Origin: an uncultured Desulfovibrio sp. | Lineage (GTDB): Bacteria > Desulfobacterota > Desulfovibrionia > Desulfovibrionales > Desulfovibrionaceae | Length of the DNA: 64,000 nt | Assembly (NCBI RefSeq): GCF_902477725.1 | Contig: NZ_CABSIF010000012.1 | Coordinates: 45,406-109,405, forward strand | Reading direction: 5' to 3' | In this document: piece by piece, positions 16,753 to 25,866 of the stretch | Numbering within the stretch: the stretch's first letter is position 1 | How the letters are laid out: each line of letters starts with the position of its first letter | Notes under the pieces: model-generated | Databases searched by the model: none | Told to the model about the DNA's origin: nothing | What the model saw: only the letters and a program-made list of their open reading frames with translations | Program-made: the position numbers and the translations under genes

Positions 16753-18774
16753 TTACGATTTTTTCAGCTTATCCACGATGCTGCTGAGGTCGCCAGCCAT
16801 TTCAGCGAGTTGCTGAATAGCTGTTGCTGATTCAGCCTGCCCACGTGTGGTGTCTGTGGTCAGACGGGAAACTTCATCAAGGCTGCGGCTGATTTCTTCC
16901 GAAGCGGAAGACTGTTCTTCTGCCGCTGTTGCTATGGATTGCGCCTGATCGGCATTTTCTTTGGCAAGCACCAGAATGACATCCAAAACTTCGCCGGATT
17001 TGTGCGACAGGGATGTTGTTTCCTCCACCACGAAGCTGGCCTTGTCCATGGAAGAGATGCTCTGCCTGGCGGCGGTTTGCATACCGGAGATATTTTCGCC
17101 CACCTGCTTGGTGGCGCCTATGGTCTTTTCAGCCAGCTTGCGCACTTCATCCGCCACCACGGCAAAACCACGGCCAGCCTCGCCAGCCCGCGCCGCCTCA
17201 ATGGCGGCATTGAGCGCCAACAGGTTGGTCTGGTCAGCGATATCGTTAATGACGTCCATGATCGCGCCGATGCTGTCAGCCTGTTTGCCTAGGGCCGTCA
17301 GATCAACCTTCATGGTCTGCGTCTGCTCATGCACATGGTTAACCGAATCAATGACCTGCCGGACAAGAGTGGCGCCCTGCCCTGCCTCCTGCTGCGTTTT
17401 GACAGCATTGGAAGCAGCCTGCCCAGAATTGCGCGCCACCTCAACAATGGAGGCGGACATCTGCTCCATGCCGGCAGAGGTGTCTGTCATGCGTTGCCGC
17501 TGGATTTCCGCAGCATTGGATATCTGCTCAGACTGAGCCGCCAGCTCTTCCGTGCTGGAGGCAATGCGCGCAACAACGCCTTCAATCTGGCTGGCAGCCT
17601 GCAAAATACCGCGCTGGGTGGCCAGTTCCGCTTCTTTGCGGGCTTCCTCCGCCTCGGCAACCGCTTTTTGCGCGCGCTCGGCTTCGGAGAGGGCGTGCCG
17701 CTCCTTTTCTTCTGTCGTACGGATCATGTCTTTCAGACGCGCAACCATGTTGCGCAGGGCATCGGCAAGTGTCCCCACTTCGTCCTTGCTCTTGATATCA
17801 AGGGTTTCATCAAGATTACCCTCGGCAACCGCTGCGGCAAAAACAACGCCCTTGCCCAGCGGCTTGAAGATCAGCATGGACACCAGAAAATGCACCATCA
17901 GGGCAGACAGCACCAGGGCAACAATTGCGGTTATGGCACTGGAGTGCAGATTGGCGGTGGAGTCACGCTGAATTTCCTCAAGCGGCTTGTACGTCCACAC
18001 TTTCCAGCCAAGCCCCGGAATAATATACAGGCTCCCCTCAAACACCCTGTCTCGGCTGGTGAACTGGATGCGGCCGTTCTGCTGCAACCCGCTATATTTT
18101 TTCATATCCGGGATAACTTCCCACAGGCTTTTGCCAATGCGCTTGTCATCCCGATTGGCCATGATGTAGCCATCGGCCCGCGTCAGAAAAATGTTGTCAA
18201 ACTCAAGAACATGATTGGTAAAATTGGTTATGTCCGTCAGGCCAAGGTTGATGCAGAGCGTGCCCGCCATCTTGCCGTTATCTATCAAAGGTACGCCCAC
18301 AGCCATAACCGTTGCGCCGATAGACGAGGTATAAGGGGTTGTTACAACCCGCTTTTCGCCATTAAACATGCGCACAAACCACTCGCGGCCAAGGCTCTTG
18401 GCGTTGAAATTTTTGATCGCGCCCTTATCATTATGCGTTTCGCCGCTGTCAAAAGCATAATAGGCTTCAACAAGGTTTACCTGCTTAAGCAATTGTTTCA
18501 AAATATTGCGTTTATATTCATAAAGTTCATCCGGGGAAGCACCCACAGGATTCGTCAGCATGCGCGAGCTCAGCTCAAGCACATTGAAATACACGTCCAT
18601 CTTTTCCGAAACAGCCTTGCCCACCGCCTGGGACATGGTGTCCAGCTGCTCCATTTCAGAGTCGTATGACGAGCCACAGAAACTCCGGTACGAGCTGTAG
18701 GCCATCGCAATGATGACCAGCGAAAAGAATGCGACTACGCTTAGGAGGATTTTATTTTTTGCACTCATTGCCAC
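16753..18774 (-). CDS. Methyl-accepting chemotaxis protein with dCACHE sensor
   Basis: This 673-residue chemoreceptor has an N-terminal membrane helix at about residues 8-28. A large periplasmic double-Cache domain (about 35-275) contains NAKSLGREWFVRMFNGE and VTTPYTSSIGATVMAVGVPL, typical of amino-acid or organic-acid sensors. A second membrane helix, HAMP and a signalling domain with NLLALNAAIEAARAGEAGRG follow. The start is a GTG at 18774, placed because AAGGAG lies eight bases upstream of it; the in-frame ATG two codons later would be too far from that site. A sigma-28-like promoter lies upstream. Confidence 0.93.
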   Translation of the reverse strand: MAMSAKNKILLSVVAFFSLVIIAMAYSSYRSFCGSSYDSEMEQLDTMSQAVGKAVSEKMDVYFNVLELSSRMLTNPVGASPDELYEYKRNILKQLLKQVNLVEAYYAFDSGETHNDKGAIKNFNAKSLGREWFVRMFNGEKRVVTTPYTSSIGATVMAVGVPLIDNGKMAGTLCINLGLTDITNFTNHVLEFDNIFLTRADGYIMANRDDKRIGKSLWEVIPDMKKYSGLQQNGRIQFTSRDRVFEGSLYIIPGLGWKVWTYKPLEEIQRDSTANLHSSAITAIVALVLSALMVHFLVSMLIFKPLGKGVVFAAAVAEGNLDETLDIKSKDEVGTLADALRNMVARLKDMIRTTEEKERHALSEAERAQKAVAEAEEARKEAELATQRGILQAASQIEGVVARIASSTEELAAQSEQISNAAEIQRQRMTDTSAGMEQMSASIVEVARNSGQAASNAVKTQQEAGQGATLVRQVIDSVNHVHEQTQTMKVDLTALGKQADSIGAIMDVINDIADQTNLLALNAAIEAARAGEAGRGFAVVADEVRKLAEKTIGATKQVGENISGMQTAARQSISSMDKASFVVEETTSLSHKSGEVLDVILVLAKENADQAQSIATAAEEQSSASEEISRSLDEVSRLTTDTTRGQAESATAIQQLAEMAGDLSSIVDKLKKS

Positions 18775-18826
18775 GTCACGTTCTCCTTATTGAGCATCAA
18801 CTTATTTTCAACTAAACACTGCAATA

Positions 18827-18853
18827 GTATCGAATGCTCGCTAAAATTCTTTA
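18827..18853 (-). promoter_or_regulatory. Sigma-28-like promoter of the second chemoreceptor gene
   Basis: On the minus strand TAAA (18853-18850) is followed after exactly 15 bases by TTCGATAC (18834-18827). The -35 matches fully and the -10 matches five of eight positions of the FliA consensus. Confidence 0.45.
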
Positions 18854-18938
18854 GAGTCAACCATTAAACACTATATAATTTTTTTATTCAGTCAATGCTG
18901 TTGCAAAAATACAGCAAAAATATCTCCACAAGTTGTAA

Positions 18939-18961
18939 TTTTGCAACATTACGTTGCAAAA
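18939..18961. promoter_or_regulatory. Palindromic operator-like site with TTGCAA repeats
   Basis: The sequence TTTTGCAAC, five bases, GTTGCAAAA forms a perfect nine-base inverted repeat. Further copies of GTTGCAAAAAT start near 18899 and 18953, and TGCAAC occurs again at about 18963. It lies in the divergent gap between the chemoreceptor and yqaA-like genes. The cognate regulator is unknown. Confidence 0.4.
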
Positions 18962-19064
18962 ATGCAACACAAAACAACGACAGATCATCACATCAAAGCC
19001 GCATAAAATAGCCATTTTCCACATGCACAATTAAAATATTTAATACAATCCCTCAGCATCCGCG

Positions 19065-19070
19065 TATAAT
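19065..19070 (+). promoter_or_regulatory. Possible -10 box upstream of the YqaA-like gene
   Basis: A perfect TATAAT is present, with a weak AATACA 17 bases upstream. It would give a leader of about 170 bases before the membrane protein gene. Within that leader a 57-codon frame (19079-19252) overlaps the next start as ATGA. Confidence 0.35.
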
Positions 19071-19248
19071 AAAGAGGCATGGGATCAGAATCGCTATCAA
19101 CGGCAGAAGAAATAATGAGGAATGAGAAAAGACATCAGCTATTCGTGACACGGAGCCATGCGGCTTGTGCACTGAGCGACACTTTTATATGGTGCGGTGC
19201 GAGCATGCCGCAGCGCAATCAATACAGCCTTGCAGACAGGATGCGGAA

Positions 19249-19683
19249 ATGAGTGTGAGTGTACTTTGGGGATTATTTATTTCTGCATTTGTGGCAGCAT
19301 CGATCTTTCCGGCGCAGTCAGAGCTTTTTCTGGCAGGAGCACTGGCAAAAGACTACGCGCCACTGTGGGCAATGATCGCCGCCGCCAGCATTGGCAACAC
19401 ACTGGGGTCTGCCACCAACTGGCTGCTCGGGCGGTTCTTCATCCATTATCAGGATCGCTCGTGGTTTCCCATAAAACGCAGCAGCCTTGCTAGGGCCGAA
19501 GCGTGGTATGGCAAATACGGGCGCTGGTCGCTGCTTCTGAGCTGGATGCCCATTGTGGGCGACCCCATTACTCTTGTAGCGGGGATTCTTCGCGAGCCAT
19601 TCCCCTCATTCATCGCCATTGTCGCTGTGGCAAAAACGGCCCGCTATATCGTGGTTGCCCTGATCACCTTGCAATTCACCTGA
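19249..19683 (+). CDS. YqaA/DedA-family membrane protein
   Basis: This is a 144-residue membrane protein of the VTT/DedA superfamily in its short YqaA form. It has hydrophobic helices at about residues 4-22 and 35-60, the conserved amphipathic region GNTLGSATNWLLGRF, and the late motif SWMPIVGDPITLVAGILR. These match the two re-entrant segments of the family. DedA proteins are linked to lipid carrier recycling and envelope homeostasis. The start was set at the ATG at 19249; an open frame upstream to 19165 has no matching sequence. A small upstream frame overlaps the start codon. Confidence 0.85.
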   Translation: MSVSVLWGLFISAFVAASIFPAQSELFLAGALAKDYAPLWAMIAAASIGNTLGSATNWLLGRFFIHYQDRSWFPIKRSSLARAEAWYGKYGRWSLLLSWMPIVGDPITLVAGILREPFPSFIAIVAVAKTARYIVVALITLQFT

Positions 19684-19843
19684 GGATGAAGAATAGCGGC
19701 TTGAAGCAGGCCGAGCTATACAGAATTACTGTGCCAACGCGTGCGCCAATCAGTGCCAACCGCCCCGCGATCATGCAAAACAGGCAGGGGGGTGACAGGT
19801 GGATGACTGGCAGGCAACCAAACAGATATTTTGCCCCAAAAAC

Positions 19844-19880
19844 AAAAAAGGATGTCACATGAAAAAACATGTAACATCCT
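19844..19880 (-). terminator. Terminator of the tRNA-Arg gene
   Basis: On the minus strand a 13-base stem with one mismatch (19868-19880 with 19849-19861) is followed by a T-rich tract. It lies just beyond the 3' end of the tRNA. Confidence 0.7.
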
Positions 19881-19890
19881 GATTTATTTA

Positions 19891-19967
19891 TGGCGCGCCC
19901 GAGAGGAATCGAACCCCTGACCAAGAACTTAGAAGGTTCCTGCTCTATCCAACTGAGCTACGGGCGC
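19891..19967 (-). tRNA. tRNA-Arg, anticodon TCT
   Basis: On the minus strand the sequence folds as a full cloverleaf. The acceptor arm is GCGCCCG paired with CGGGCGC, the D arm is GCTC-AGTTGGAT-AGAGC, and the T arm has the TTCGATT loop. The anticodon loop CTTCTAA gives anticodon TCT, which reads AGA/AGG. The 3' CCA is encoded (19893-19891). No intron or unusual arm is seen. Confidence 0.96.
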
Positions 19968-20180
19968 ACATGACAAAGGCGCAGTGCCCTGCCGTGTGGC
20001 GGCCAATATAGTGATAGCGCCCCACTGCGTCAAGCGTTCCCGCGCATTCAGGCATACACGCTTCTGCGGCGGGGTTTGCGTGATGGCGCAATTTTTTACG
20101 CAAGCATCGGGCAAGAATTGCGTGGTTTTTGCCTGTGCACGCCCGCTGACAGACAGCGCGCTTTGCGCTACCATATATAA

Positions 20181-21473
20181 ATGAGCAACACGTTCAGCAC
20201 TCCCGCAGATATCCAGCGCCATCTGGACAGCCTGGGGCTTTTTCATATGGATATGGGCCTGGGCCGCATGCGCCGGGCTTTGGCCGCCCTTGACCTGACT
20301 CGCCCACCCTTTGTGGTGGCTCAGGTGCTCGGCACCAACGGCAAGGGATCAACATCGTCCTTTCTTGCTTCCCTTGCTCTTGCTCACGGCTGCCGGGTAG
20401 GCCTCTACACCTCGCCGCACTTTGTCAGCCCCACTGAGCGCATCCGCATTGGCGGGCCCAATGACGCCGCCTGCGCCCCATGGTCTGCGGATGATTGGGT
20501 TGAACCAGCCAATCAGGTCATGGCCGCCGCGCCCGATCTGACCTATTTTGAATTTCTTACGGTGCTGGCCCTGCTGGGTTTTGCCCGCAAGGGCGTGGAG
20601 CTGGCCGTGCTTGAAGCTGGCCTTGGCGGCAAACACGACGCCACAACCGCCGTTGCCGCCGACCTCATGTGCTATGCGCCCATTGCCCTTGACCACAAGG
20701 ACATCCTTGGCCCCACCCTTGCCGACATTGCGTCAGACAAGGCCGCAGCCATACGCAGCGCCGCGCCCGTATGCAGTGTTGCGCAGTTTCCCGAAGCCGC
20801 AAAAATTCTTGAAAGCGCGGCCCGCAGCCATAACGCACCCTTCATCAGGGCTTGCCCGGTTGCCGCCGATACCTGCCTTGGGCTCAGCGGCCCTCACCAG
20901 CGCGCCAACGCAGGTCTGGCCCTCACGGCATGGCGCGAGCTTGCCCCCATGCTGGGCAAAAGTGCGGACGACACCCCGGCGCAGGCTCAAGGGCTGGCGC
21001 AAGCCTTTATGCCGGGCCGCTTGCAGCGGGTGCCGGGTACAGATCAGTATCCACCGCTGCTGCTTGACGGCGCCCACAATCCGCACGGCATGGCCGCGCT
21101 GATCAAGGCCCTGCGCGCCGAAGGTCTGCAACCCGCCGGAGCGGTGTTTTCCTGCCTTGCAGACAAAGACTGGCTGCCTGCCGCCCAGATGCTCAAGCAC
21201 TATCTGGGCGAAGCCCCCATGTTTGTGGTTACGTTAGGCAACCACCGGGCCGCAGCGGCGCAAGACATAGCCGCCGCCTGCAATGCCCTGCCCCCGGCCA
21301 CGGCGCAGGCCTTGCCCGAAGGCCCTCAAGGCTTGGCAAAGGCGCTTGAACTGGCGCGCGCCCTGCCCGCCGCCACTGAAGCCCGCCCGGTGCTCATGAC
21401 GGGTTCGCTGTACCTGCTTTCGGAATTTTTTACGCAGCAACCCCAATGGCTGCTGCAACCGCAGCTTCAGTAG
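20181..21473 (+). CDS. folC: Bifunctional folylpolyglutamate synthase / dihydrofolate synthase
   Basis: This 430-residue ATP-dependent ligase of the Mur family adds glutamate to dihydropteroate and/or folates. The P-loop GTNGKGST is at residues 51-58, and SPHFVSPTERI and the later DGAHNPHGM motif are characteristic of FolC. It stands upstream of selA without overlap. Whether it does both reactions cannot be told from sequence, though the absence of a second folC in the window is compatible with the bifunctional form usual in bacteria. Confidence 0.93.
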   Translation: MSNTFSTPADIQRHLDSLGLFHMDMGLGRMRRALAALDLTRPPFVVAQVLGTNGKGSTSSFLASLALAHGCRVGLYTSPHFVSPTERIRIGGPNDAACAPWSADDWVEPANQVMAAAPDLTYFEFLTVLALLGFARKGVELAVLEAGLGGKHDATTAVAADLMCYAPIALDHKDILGPTLADIASDKAAAIRSAAPVCSVAQFPEAAKILESAARSHNAPFIRACPVAADTCLGLSGPHQRANAGLALTAWRELAPMLGKSADDTPAQAQGLAQAFMPGRLQRVPGTDQYPPLLLDGAHNPHGMAALIKALRAEGLQPAGAVFSCLADKDWLPAAQMLKHYLGEAPMFVVTLGNHRAAAAQDIAAACNALPPATAQALPEGPQGLAKALELARALPAATEARPVLMTGSLYLLSEFFTQQPQWLLQPQLQ

Positions 21474-21588
21474 GCGCAGGCAAACCCTCCGCTGACGCGG
21501 CTTATGGTGCAGCATGGCAGACAAAGCCCAAGCCGCCGTGCTCGCGCATTTTTTATTTTTTGCGGTAAACGCAGTATAAAGGACGCCC

Positions 21589-23025
21589 ATGCAAAATCTT
21601 TTTCGCGCCATTCCCGCCGTAGACGCCAGCATTGCCGCGCTGCACCGCGCGGATGCCGCACTGGGCGACAGCCAGCAAACACCGCGCGCTTTGCTGCGCG
21701 ATCTTGTGGCCGCATATTGGGATATTCGGCGGGATGACGTCCGCGCCGGACGCTGCACCACCCCCGAAGACCTGCACATTGAACGCCAGTTGCCAGGCCT
21801 GCTGGCCTTTGTGCAGCGCGGGCTGCGCCCCCGTTTCCGGTCAGCGCTCAACGCCACGGGCGTTGTGGTGCATACCAACATGGGGCGCTCCGTACTGGCC
21901 GAAGAAGCCCGAGAGGCAGTGCTGCGGGCAGCTACCGGCTACTGCAATCTGGAACTGAATCTCGCCACAGGTGGCCGGGGTAGCCGTCACGCACTGGTGG
22001 AAGAACTCATTTGCCGCGTCACCGGGGCCGAAGCGGCCCTTGTGGTCAACAACAATGCCGCCGCCGTGCTGCTGGTGCTCGACACCTTCTGCAAAGGCGG
22101 CGAAGTTATTGTTTCACGCGGCGAGCTGGTGGAGATAGGCGGCAGCTTCCGCATTCCTGAAGTAATGGAAAAAAGCGGGGCCACCCTGCGCGAGGTGGGG
22201 GCCACCAACCGCACCCACCTGCACGATTACCGCGCCGCCATCAACGAAAACACCCGCGCTCTCATGCGCGTGCACACGTCCAACTACCGGATTGTAGGCT
22301 TTCATGCCGCCGTGGCCCTGCCCGAGCTGGCGGAACTGGCGCGCGAGCACAACCTGCCGCTCATTGAAGACCTCGGCAGCGGCAGTCTTATGGATTTTTC
22401 TTCCTGCGGCCTTCCCAACGAACCCACCGTGCCGGAAGTGCTCTCGCAGGGCGCGGATATCGCAACTTTTTCGGGCGACAAAGTGCTTGGCGGCCCTCAG
22501 GCCGGCATCATCACCGGGCGCAAGAGCATGGTGGAAAAGCTCAAAAGCAATCCGCTCACGCGGGCGCTACGCTGCGACAAGCTGTGCCTCTCCGCCCTTG
22601 AGGCAACCCTGCGCCTGTACCTTGACCCGGAAAAAGCCCGCAAGAGCGTGCCAACCCTGCGCATGATAACCTGCCCACCCGATGAACTGGCCAAGGCTGC
22701 CCGCAATCTGGCAAACCGCCTGCGCAAGGGGCTTAATGCAGACAGCACCCTGTGCGAGGTAGGCTTGCGGGAGGATGTGTCGCGCGTGGGCGGCGGCGCG
22801 TTTCCGCAGTACGACCTGCCCACGACCCTGGTGCGGATCAGGCCCACGGCATGCAGCCCCACGGCCCTCAAGGCTGCCCTGCTTGAAACGGTTCCCCCGC
22901 TCATAGGGCGGCTGGAAGACGACGCCTTCTGCCTTGACCCGCGCACACTTGATGTCAAAGAATACCCCGAGGTACTGCGCGTCCTGCGTCAGGCGCTGAA
23001 CGCTGCAAACCCTCAACAGGCATAA
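21589..23025 (+). CDS. selA: L-seryl-tRNA(Sec) selenium transferase
   Basis: This 478-residue PLP enzyme converts seryl-tRNA(Sec) into selenocysteinyl-tRNA(Sec) using selenophosphate. The N-terminal tRNA-binding domain is followed by the conserved segments RSALNATGVVVHTNMGRS and VVNNNAAAVLL. The PLP lysine is residue 298, in the FSGDKVLGGPQAG motif. Its presence means that the organism makes selenoproteins, which is common in sulfate reducers for formate dehydrogenases and hydrogenases. I saw no selenoprotein gene or selB in this window. Confidence 0.95.
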   Translation: MQNLFRAIPAVDASIAALHRADAALGDSQQTPRALLRDLVAAYWDIRRDDVRAGRCTTPEDLHIERQLPGLLAFVQRGLRPRFRSALNATGVVVHTNMGRSVLAEEAREAVLRAATGYCNLELNLATGGRGSRHALVEELICRVTGAEAALVVNNNAAAVLLVLDTFCKGGEVIVSRGELVEIGGSFRIPEVMEKSGATLREVGATNRTHLHDYRAAINENTRALMRVHTSNYRIVGFHAAVALPELAELAREHNLPLIEDLGSGSLMDFSSCGLPNEPTVPEVLSQGADIATFSGDKVLGGPQAGIITGRKSMVEKLKSNPLTRALRCDKLCLSALEATLRLYLDPEKARKSVPTLRMITCPPDELAKAARNLANRLRKGLNADSTLCEVGLREDVSRVGGGAFPQYDLPTTLVRIRPTACSPTALKAALLETVPPLIGRLEDDAFCLDPRTLDVKEYPEVLRVLRQALNAANPQQA

Positions 23026-23064
23026 TACGCGAAACACATAGCGTGATATAAAAGGAACAGCATC

Positions 23065-24450
23065 ATGGAAAAGAATCTTGCCTACAAGCCCAAAAGCATC
23101 TGGGACAACGCCGACGCCAAAACCCGCAAGGACATGGAAGCCCTGACCCAGCGCTATATCGACTTTATCACCCACTGCAAGACCGAGCGCGAAACAGTGG
23201 AATACGTGCGCCAGCGCCTTGCCGAGCATGGTTACGCGGAAGATTTCAGCGGCGACCGCGTTATGCGGTCCCTGCGGGGCAAGGCCATTTTTGCGGCCCG
23301 CAAGGGTGCACTGCCCCTGAGCAAGGGGCTTTCGCTGCTGGCCGCCCACGCCGATACCCCGCGCCTTGATTTCAAGCAGCGCCCGCTCATCGAGCAGCCC
23401 GGCGTTGCTCAGGCCAAGACCCACTACTATGGCGGTATCCGCAAATATCAGTGGCTGGCGCGCCCCCTGGCCCTGCACGGCGTTATCGTGCGTGAAAACG
23501 GCGAAACCCTCACGGTGACCATTGGCGAAAAGCCCGGCGAGCCTGTGTTCTGCATTGCCGACCTTTTGCCCCATCTTGCCCAGAAGCAGGTTACCCAGCC
23601 GGTCAGCGAAGCTTTTGAGGCCGAAAAACTCAATATCATTCTGGCCCACAGCACACCCAAGGCTGGCAAATCCAGCAAGGACGATGCGCCCAAAGACCCC
23701 ATCAAAACCCAGCTGCTTGAACTGCTGCACAAAAAATACGGCATTTGCGAAGAAGACCTCATCACTGCCGAACTTCAGGCTGTGCCCGCTGGCCCGGCCC
23801 GCTTTGTGGGCTTTGACAAGGCCATGATCGGCGGCTACGGGCAGGACGACCGCATCTGCGTGTTTACCGCGCTAGAGGCCCTGCTTGAGGCCGAAGCCAC
23901 AGGCCACAGCATGGCTGTTATTTTCTGGGACAAAGAGGAAATTGGCTCGGACGGCGCATCTGGCGCGGCCTCGCGCTTTATGCAGTATTGCGTGGAAGAC
24001 CTCACCCGCGCGTGGGAAAAGGACGTTCAACCCTCGCATGTGCTGCTTGAAACCCGTGCCCTTTCTGCCGATGTTTCCGCAGCGCTGGATCCCGATTATC
24101 AGGATGTGCACGAAAAACAGAACGCCGCCCTGCTGGGCTACGGCCCGGTATTTTCCAAGTTCACCGGTTCGCGCGGCAAGTACGGTGCAAGCGAGGCCGA
24201 CGCCGAATTTTTCGGCGCGTTGCGCGGGCTTTTCAACGGCAAGGGCATCGCATGGCAGAGTGCGGAGCTTGGCAAGGTCGACCTTGGCGGCGGCGGCACC
24301 GTGGCCCTGTTCCTTGCAGCCTATGGCATGCAGGTTATTGACCTTGGCCCTGCCATCCTGTCCATGCACAGCCCCTTTGAACTGGCAAGCAGCGCTGACC
24401 TCTTCGCCACCAAGCAGGCCTTCCGCGCATTTCTGGAAGCCCAGCTATAG
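23065..24450 (+). CDS. M18-family aminopeptidase
   Basis: This 461-residue zinc metallopeptidase is of the aspartyl/aminopeptidase I family. Metal and catalytic motifs are visible: AHADTPRLD with His95, FWDKEEIGSDG carrying the catalytic glutamate pair, and the late SMHSPFELAS motif with the last metal histidine. The N-terminus and length fit the family, which forms large tetrahedral complexes in the cytoplasm and trims N-terminal residues from peptides. It begins 39 bases after selA and probably shares its transcript. Confidence 0.92.
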   Translation: MEKNLAYKPKSIWDNADAKTRKDMEALTQRYIDFITHCKTERETVEYVRQRLAEHGYAEDFSGDRVMRSLRGKAIFAARKGALPLSKGLSLLAAHADTPRLDFKQRPLIEQPGVAQAKTHYYGGIRKYQWLARPLALHGVIVRENGETLTVTIGEKPGEPVFCIADLLPHLAQKQVTQPVSEAFEAEKLNIILAHSTPKAGKSSKDDAPKDPIKTQLLELLHKKYGICEEDLITAELQAVPAGPARFVGFDKAMIGGYGQDDRICVFTALEALLEAEATGHSMAVIFWDKEEIGSDGASGAASRFMQYCVEDLTRAWEKDVQPSHVLLETRALSADVSAALDPDYQDVHEKQNAALLGYGPVFSKFTGSRGKYGASEADAEFFGALRGLFNGKGIAWQSAELGKVDLGGGGTVALFLAAYGMQVIDLGPAILSMHSPFELASSADLFATKQAFRAFLEAQL

Positions 24451-24526
24451 CCCCGGCAGGCCCGGGCAGCGGACATCTGAACAACAAACGCTTCCCGCCC
24501 CGGCTGCATAAAGCCACATAGATAAC

Positions 24527-24578
24527 AGACTGCCCTTGCGGGCTGGCGAAAAAATCAGCCAGCCCGCAAGGGCAGTCT
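24527..24578. terminator. Bidirectional terminator between convergent genes
   Basis: A perfect 21-base stem (24527-24547 with 24558-24578) with an A-rich ten-base loop lies between the aminopeptidase and the minus-strand HEAT-repeat gene. It can end both transcripts. Confidence 0.75.
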
Positions 24579-24602
24579 ATGTATGGCATGTGCGGATGCG
24601 CT

Positions 24603-25361
24603 CTATTTTTTATGCAGACTGCGCAGCGCTCTTTTGCAGATGCGCGCGGTCGCCTTGCCCGGATTTTGCGCGAGCCACGCGTCACAGAGCGCGCTCACCC
24701 ACTGCGGCTGAGATTTGGCGGCATCATTGAGCCAGTTACCCACGCTGTCCTGCACATAGGTGGAGGGGTCGGCCCGCAAGGGTTCAAGAACAGGCAAGCC
24801 AAGCGCCGGATTCTCCTTGAGGATAGTCAGGTGGGCGCACCACACGCCGCGCGGGCGGGTGCTTTCGCTGGCAAAACGGCGCACCCTTTCCGAGGGGTCG
24901 GCGGTCCAGCCTGCAAGGTGGCGTATGGAGTGTTCCGGCTGCTTTGCCAGATGAGGCCGCACAGCCATCCATACCCATTCGCGCACGCCAAAATGTGCAT
25001 CATCCGCGAAGGGACGCACGGCTTCCAGCAGATTTTCCAGCGGCTCCGCTGGAGAATGCAGGGCATGCTCGTGCGTTAGAGCATAGCATATCCAGCCCCG
25101 AACAGTATCCGACCTGTGCGCGGCAAGCCTTGCCAATCCCTGCGCGCCCACGGCCCGGTGTACCAGCTCGCCAGCCAACAGCATGCGCTTTGAAATCCCA
25201 AGGGATGCGGCAGCGCGCATTTCGCCCAGCAATGCGGCATCAGCCTGCGGCAAAGCCGCAGCCATCAGGGCGGCAAAATCCACCGCCAAGCCCTCTGCCA
25301 GATTTTTTGAAGCATCCTGCCCGCTGTTGAGCTGGGCCAGACGCGTGGAAGAAATGGTCAT
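24603..25361 (-). CDS. AlkC/AlkD-like HEAT-repeat DNA glycosylase family protein
   Basis: This 252-residue helical-repeat protein resembles the AlkC/AlkD DNA alkylation repair family. Diagnostic stretches are FGVREWVWMAVRPHL, WTADPSERVRRFASESTRPR and DPSTYVQDSVGNWLNDAAK, each ending a HEAT-like repeat. The family removes bulky or cationic alkyl bases from DNA without base flipping. The start was set at the ATG at 25361 with GGGAGTGCC upstream, rather than 12 codons earlier. It is monocistronic. Activity on DNA is inferred from the family only. Confidence 0.75.
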   Translation of the reverse strand: MTISSTRLAQLNSGQDASKNLAEGLAVDFAALMAAALPQADAALLGEMRAAASLGISKRMLLAGELVHRAVGAQGLARLAAHRSDTVRGWICYALTHEHALHSPAEPLENLLEAVRPFADDAHFGVREWVWMAVRPHLAKQPEHSIRHLAGWTADPSERVRRFASESTRPRGVWCAHLTILKENPALGLPVLEPLRADPSTYVQDSVGNWLNDAAKSQPQWVSALCDAWLAQNPGKATARICKRALRSLHKK

Positions 25362-25393
25362 GGCACTCCCGGCGACATCAAGGCTCAAGGTAT

Positions 25394-25428
25394 GCAAAGA
25401 CCTGCGTCAAACTGGCGCAGGTCTTTGC
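25394..25428 (-). terminator. Terminator of the CI-type HTH gene
   Basis: A perfect 13-base stem (25394-25406 with 25416-25428) with a nine-base loop lies 79 bases after the stop codon on the minus strand. Confidence 0.65.
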
Positions 25429-25506
25429 AAATCAAAATTATTGCCACAAAAGTCAAATGCATGATGCAGCACTGTTACCCCAAACGGGCGCGGCAGCCTC
25501 ACCAGC

Positions 25507-25866
25507 CTACGCGCTGCGCCCCATACCCTCAGCCCGTGTAACCAGCTTGCCAATGTCCGAAACAATATGTTGCAGCGGACACTTATCGGGCGTTCTAGCA
25601 TAAATGCTACACACGGCTCCCCTGTCTTCATCGTAGGGAAGCAAAAACTTGGGGCCAACACCTTTCTGAACCCATTCAGGATTGATGCCCTTTTTCTTCA
25701 GCAAGCTGAGTAGCCACTTGGAAGGGATGGCCAGCCGCTTTTTGGAATCAGAAATGCAGGATTGAGAAACATCAAAAAACTGCGCAAGTTCCTGTTGGGT
25801 TCTGCATTGGGTGACATTCTTGATACGATCCATAATGGCCATATACTCAAATACCTTTCCACTCAT
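25507..25866 (-). CDS. CI-repressor-type HTH protein, short
   Basis: This 119-residue protein has an N-terminal helix-turn-helix of the phage CI repressor type (IKNVTQCRTQQELAQFFDVS, then QSCISDSKKR, then GINPEWVQKGVGPKFL). It lacks the S24 peptidase domain that full LexA-like repressors carry. The GINPEWV pattern matches the HTH region of the larger repressor at 48099. A GAGGAG site lies just upstream of the ATG. It could be a small DNA-binding regulator of the adjacent long non-coding region, or a remnant of a prophage. No integrase or phage gene is near. Confidence 0.7.
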   Translation of the reverse strand: MSGKVFEYMAIMDRIKNVTQCRTQQELAQFFDVSQSCISDSKKRLAIPSKWLLSLLKKKGINPEWVQKGVGPKFLLPYDEDRGAVCSIYARTPDKCPLQHIVSDIGKLVTRAEGMGRSA

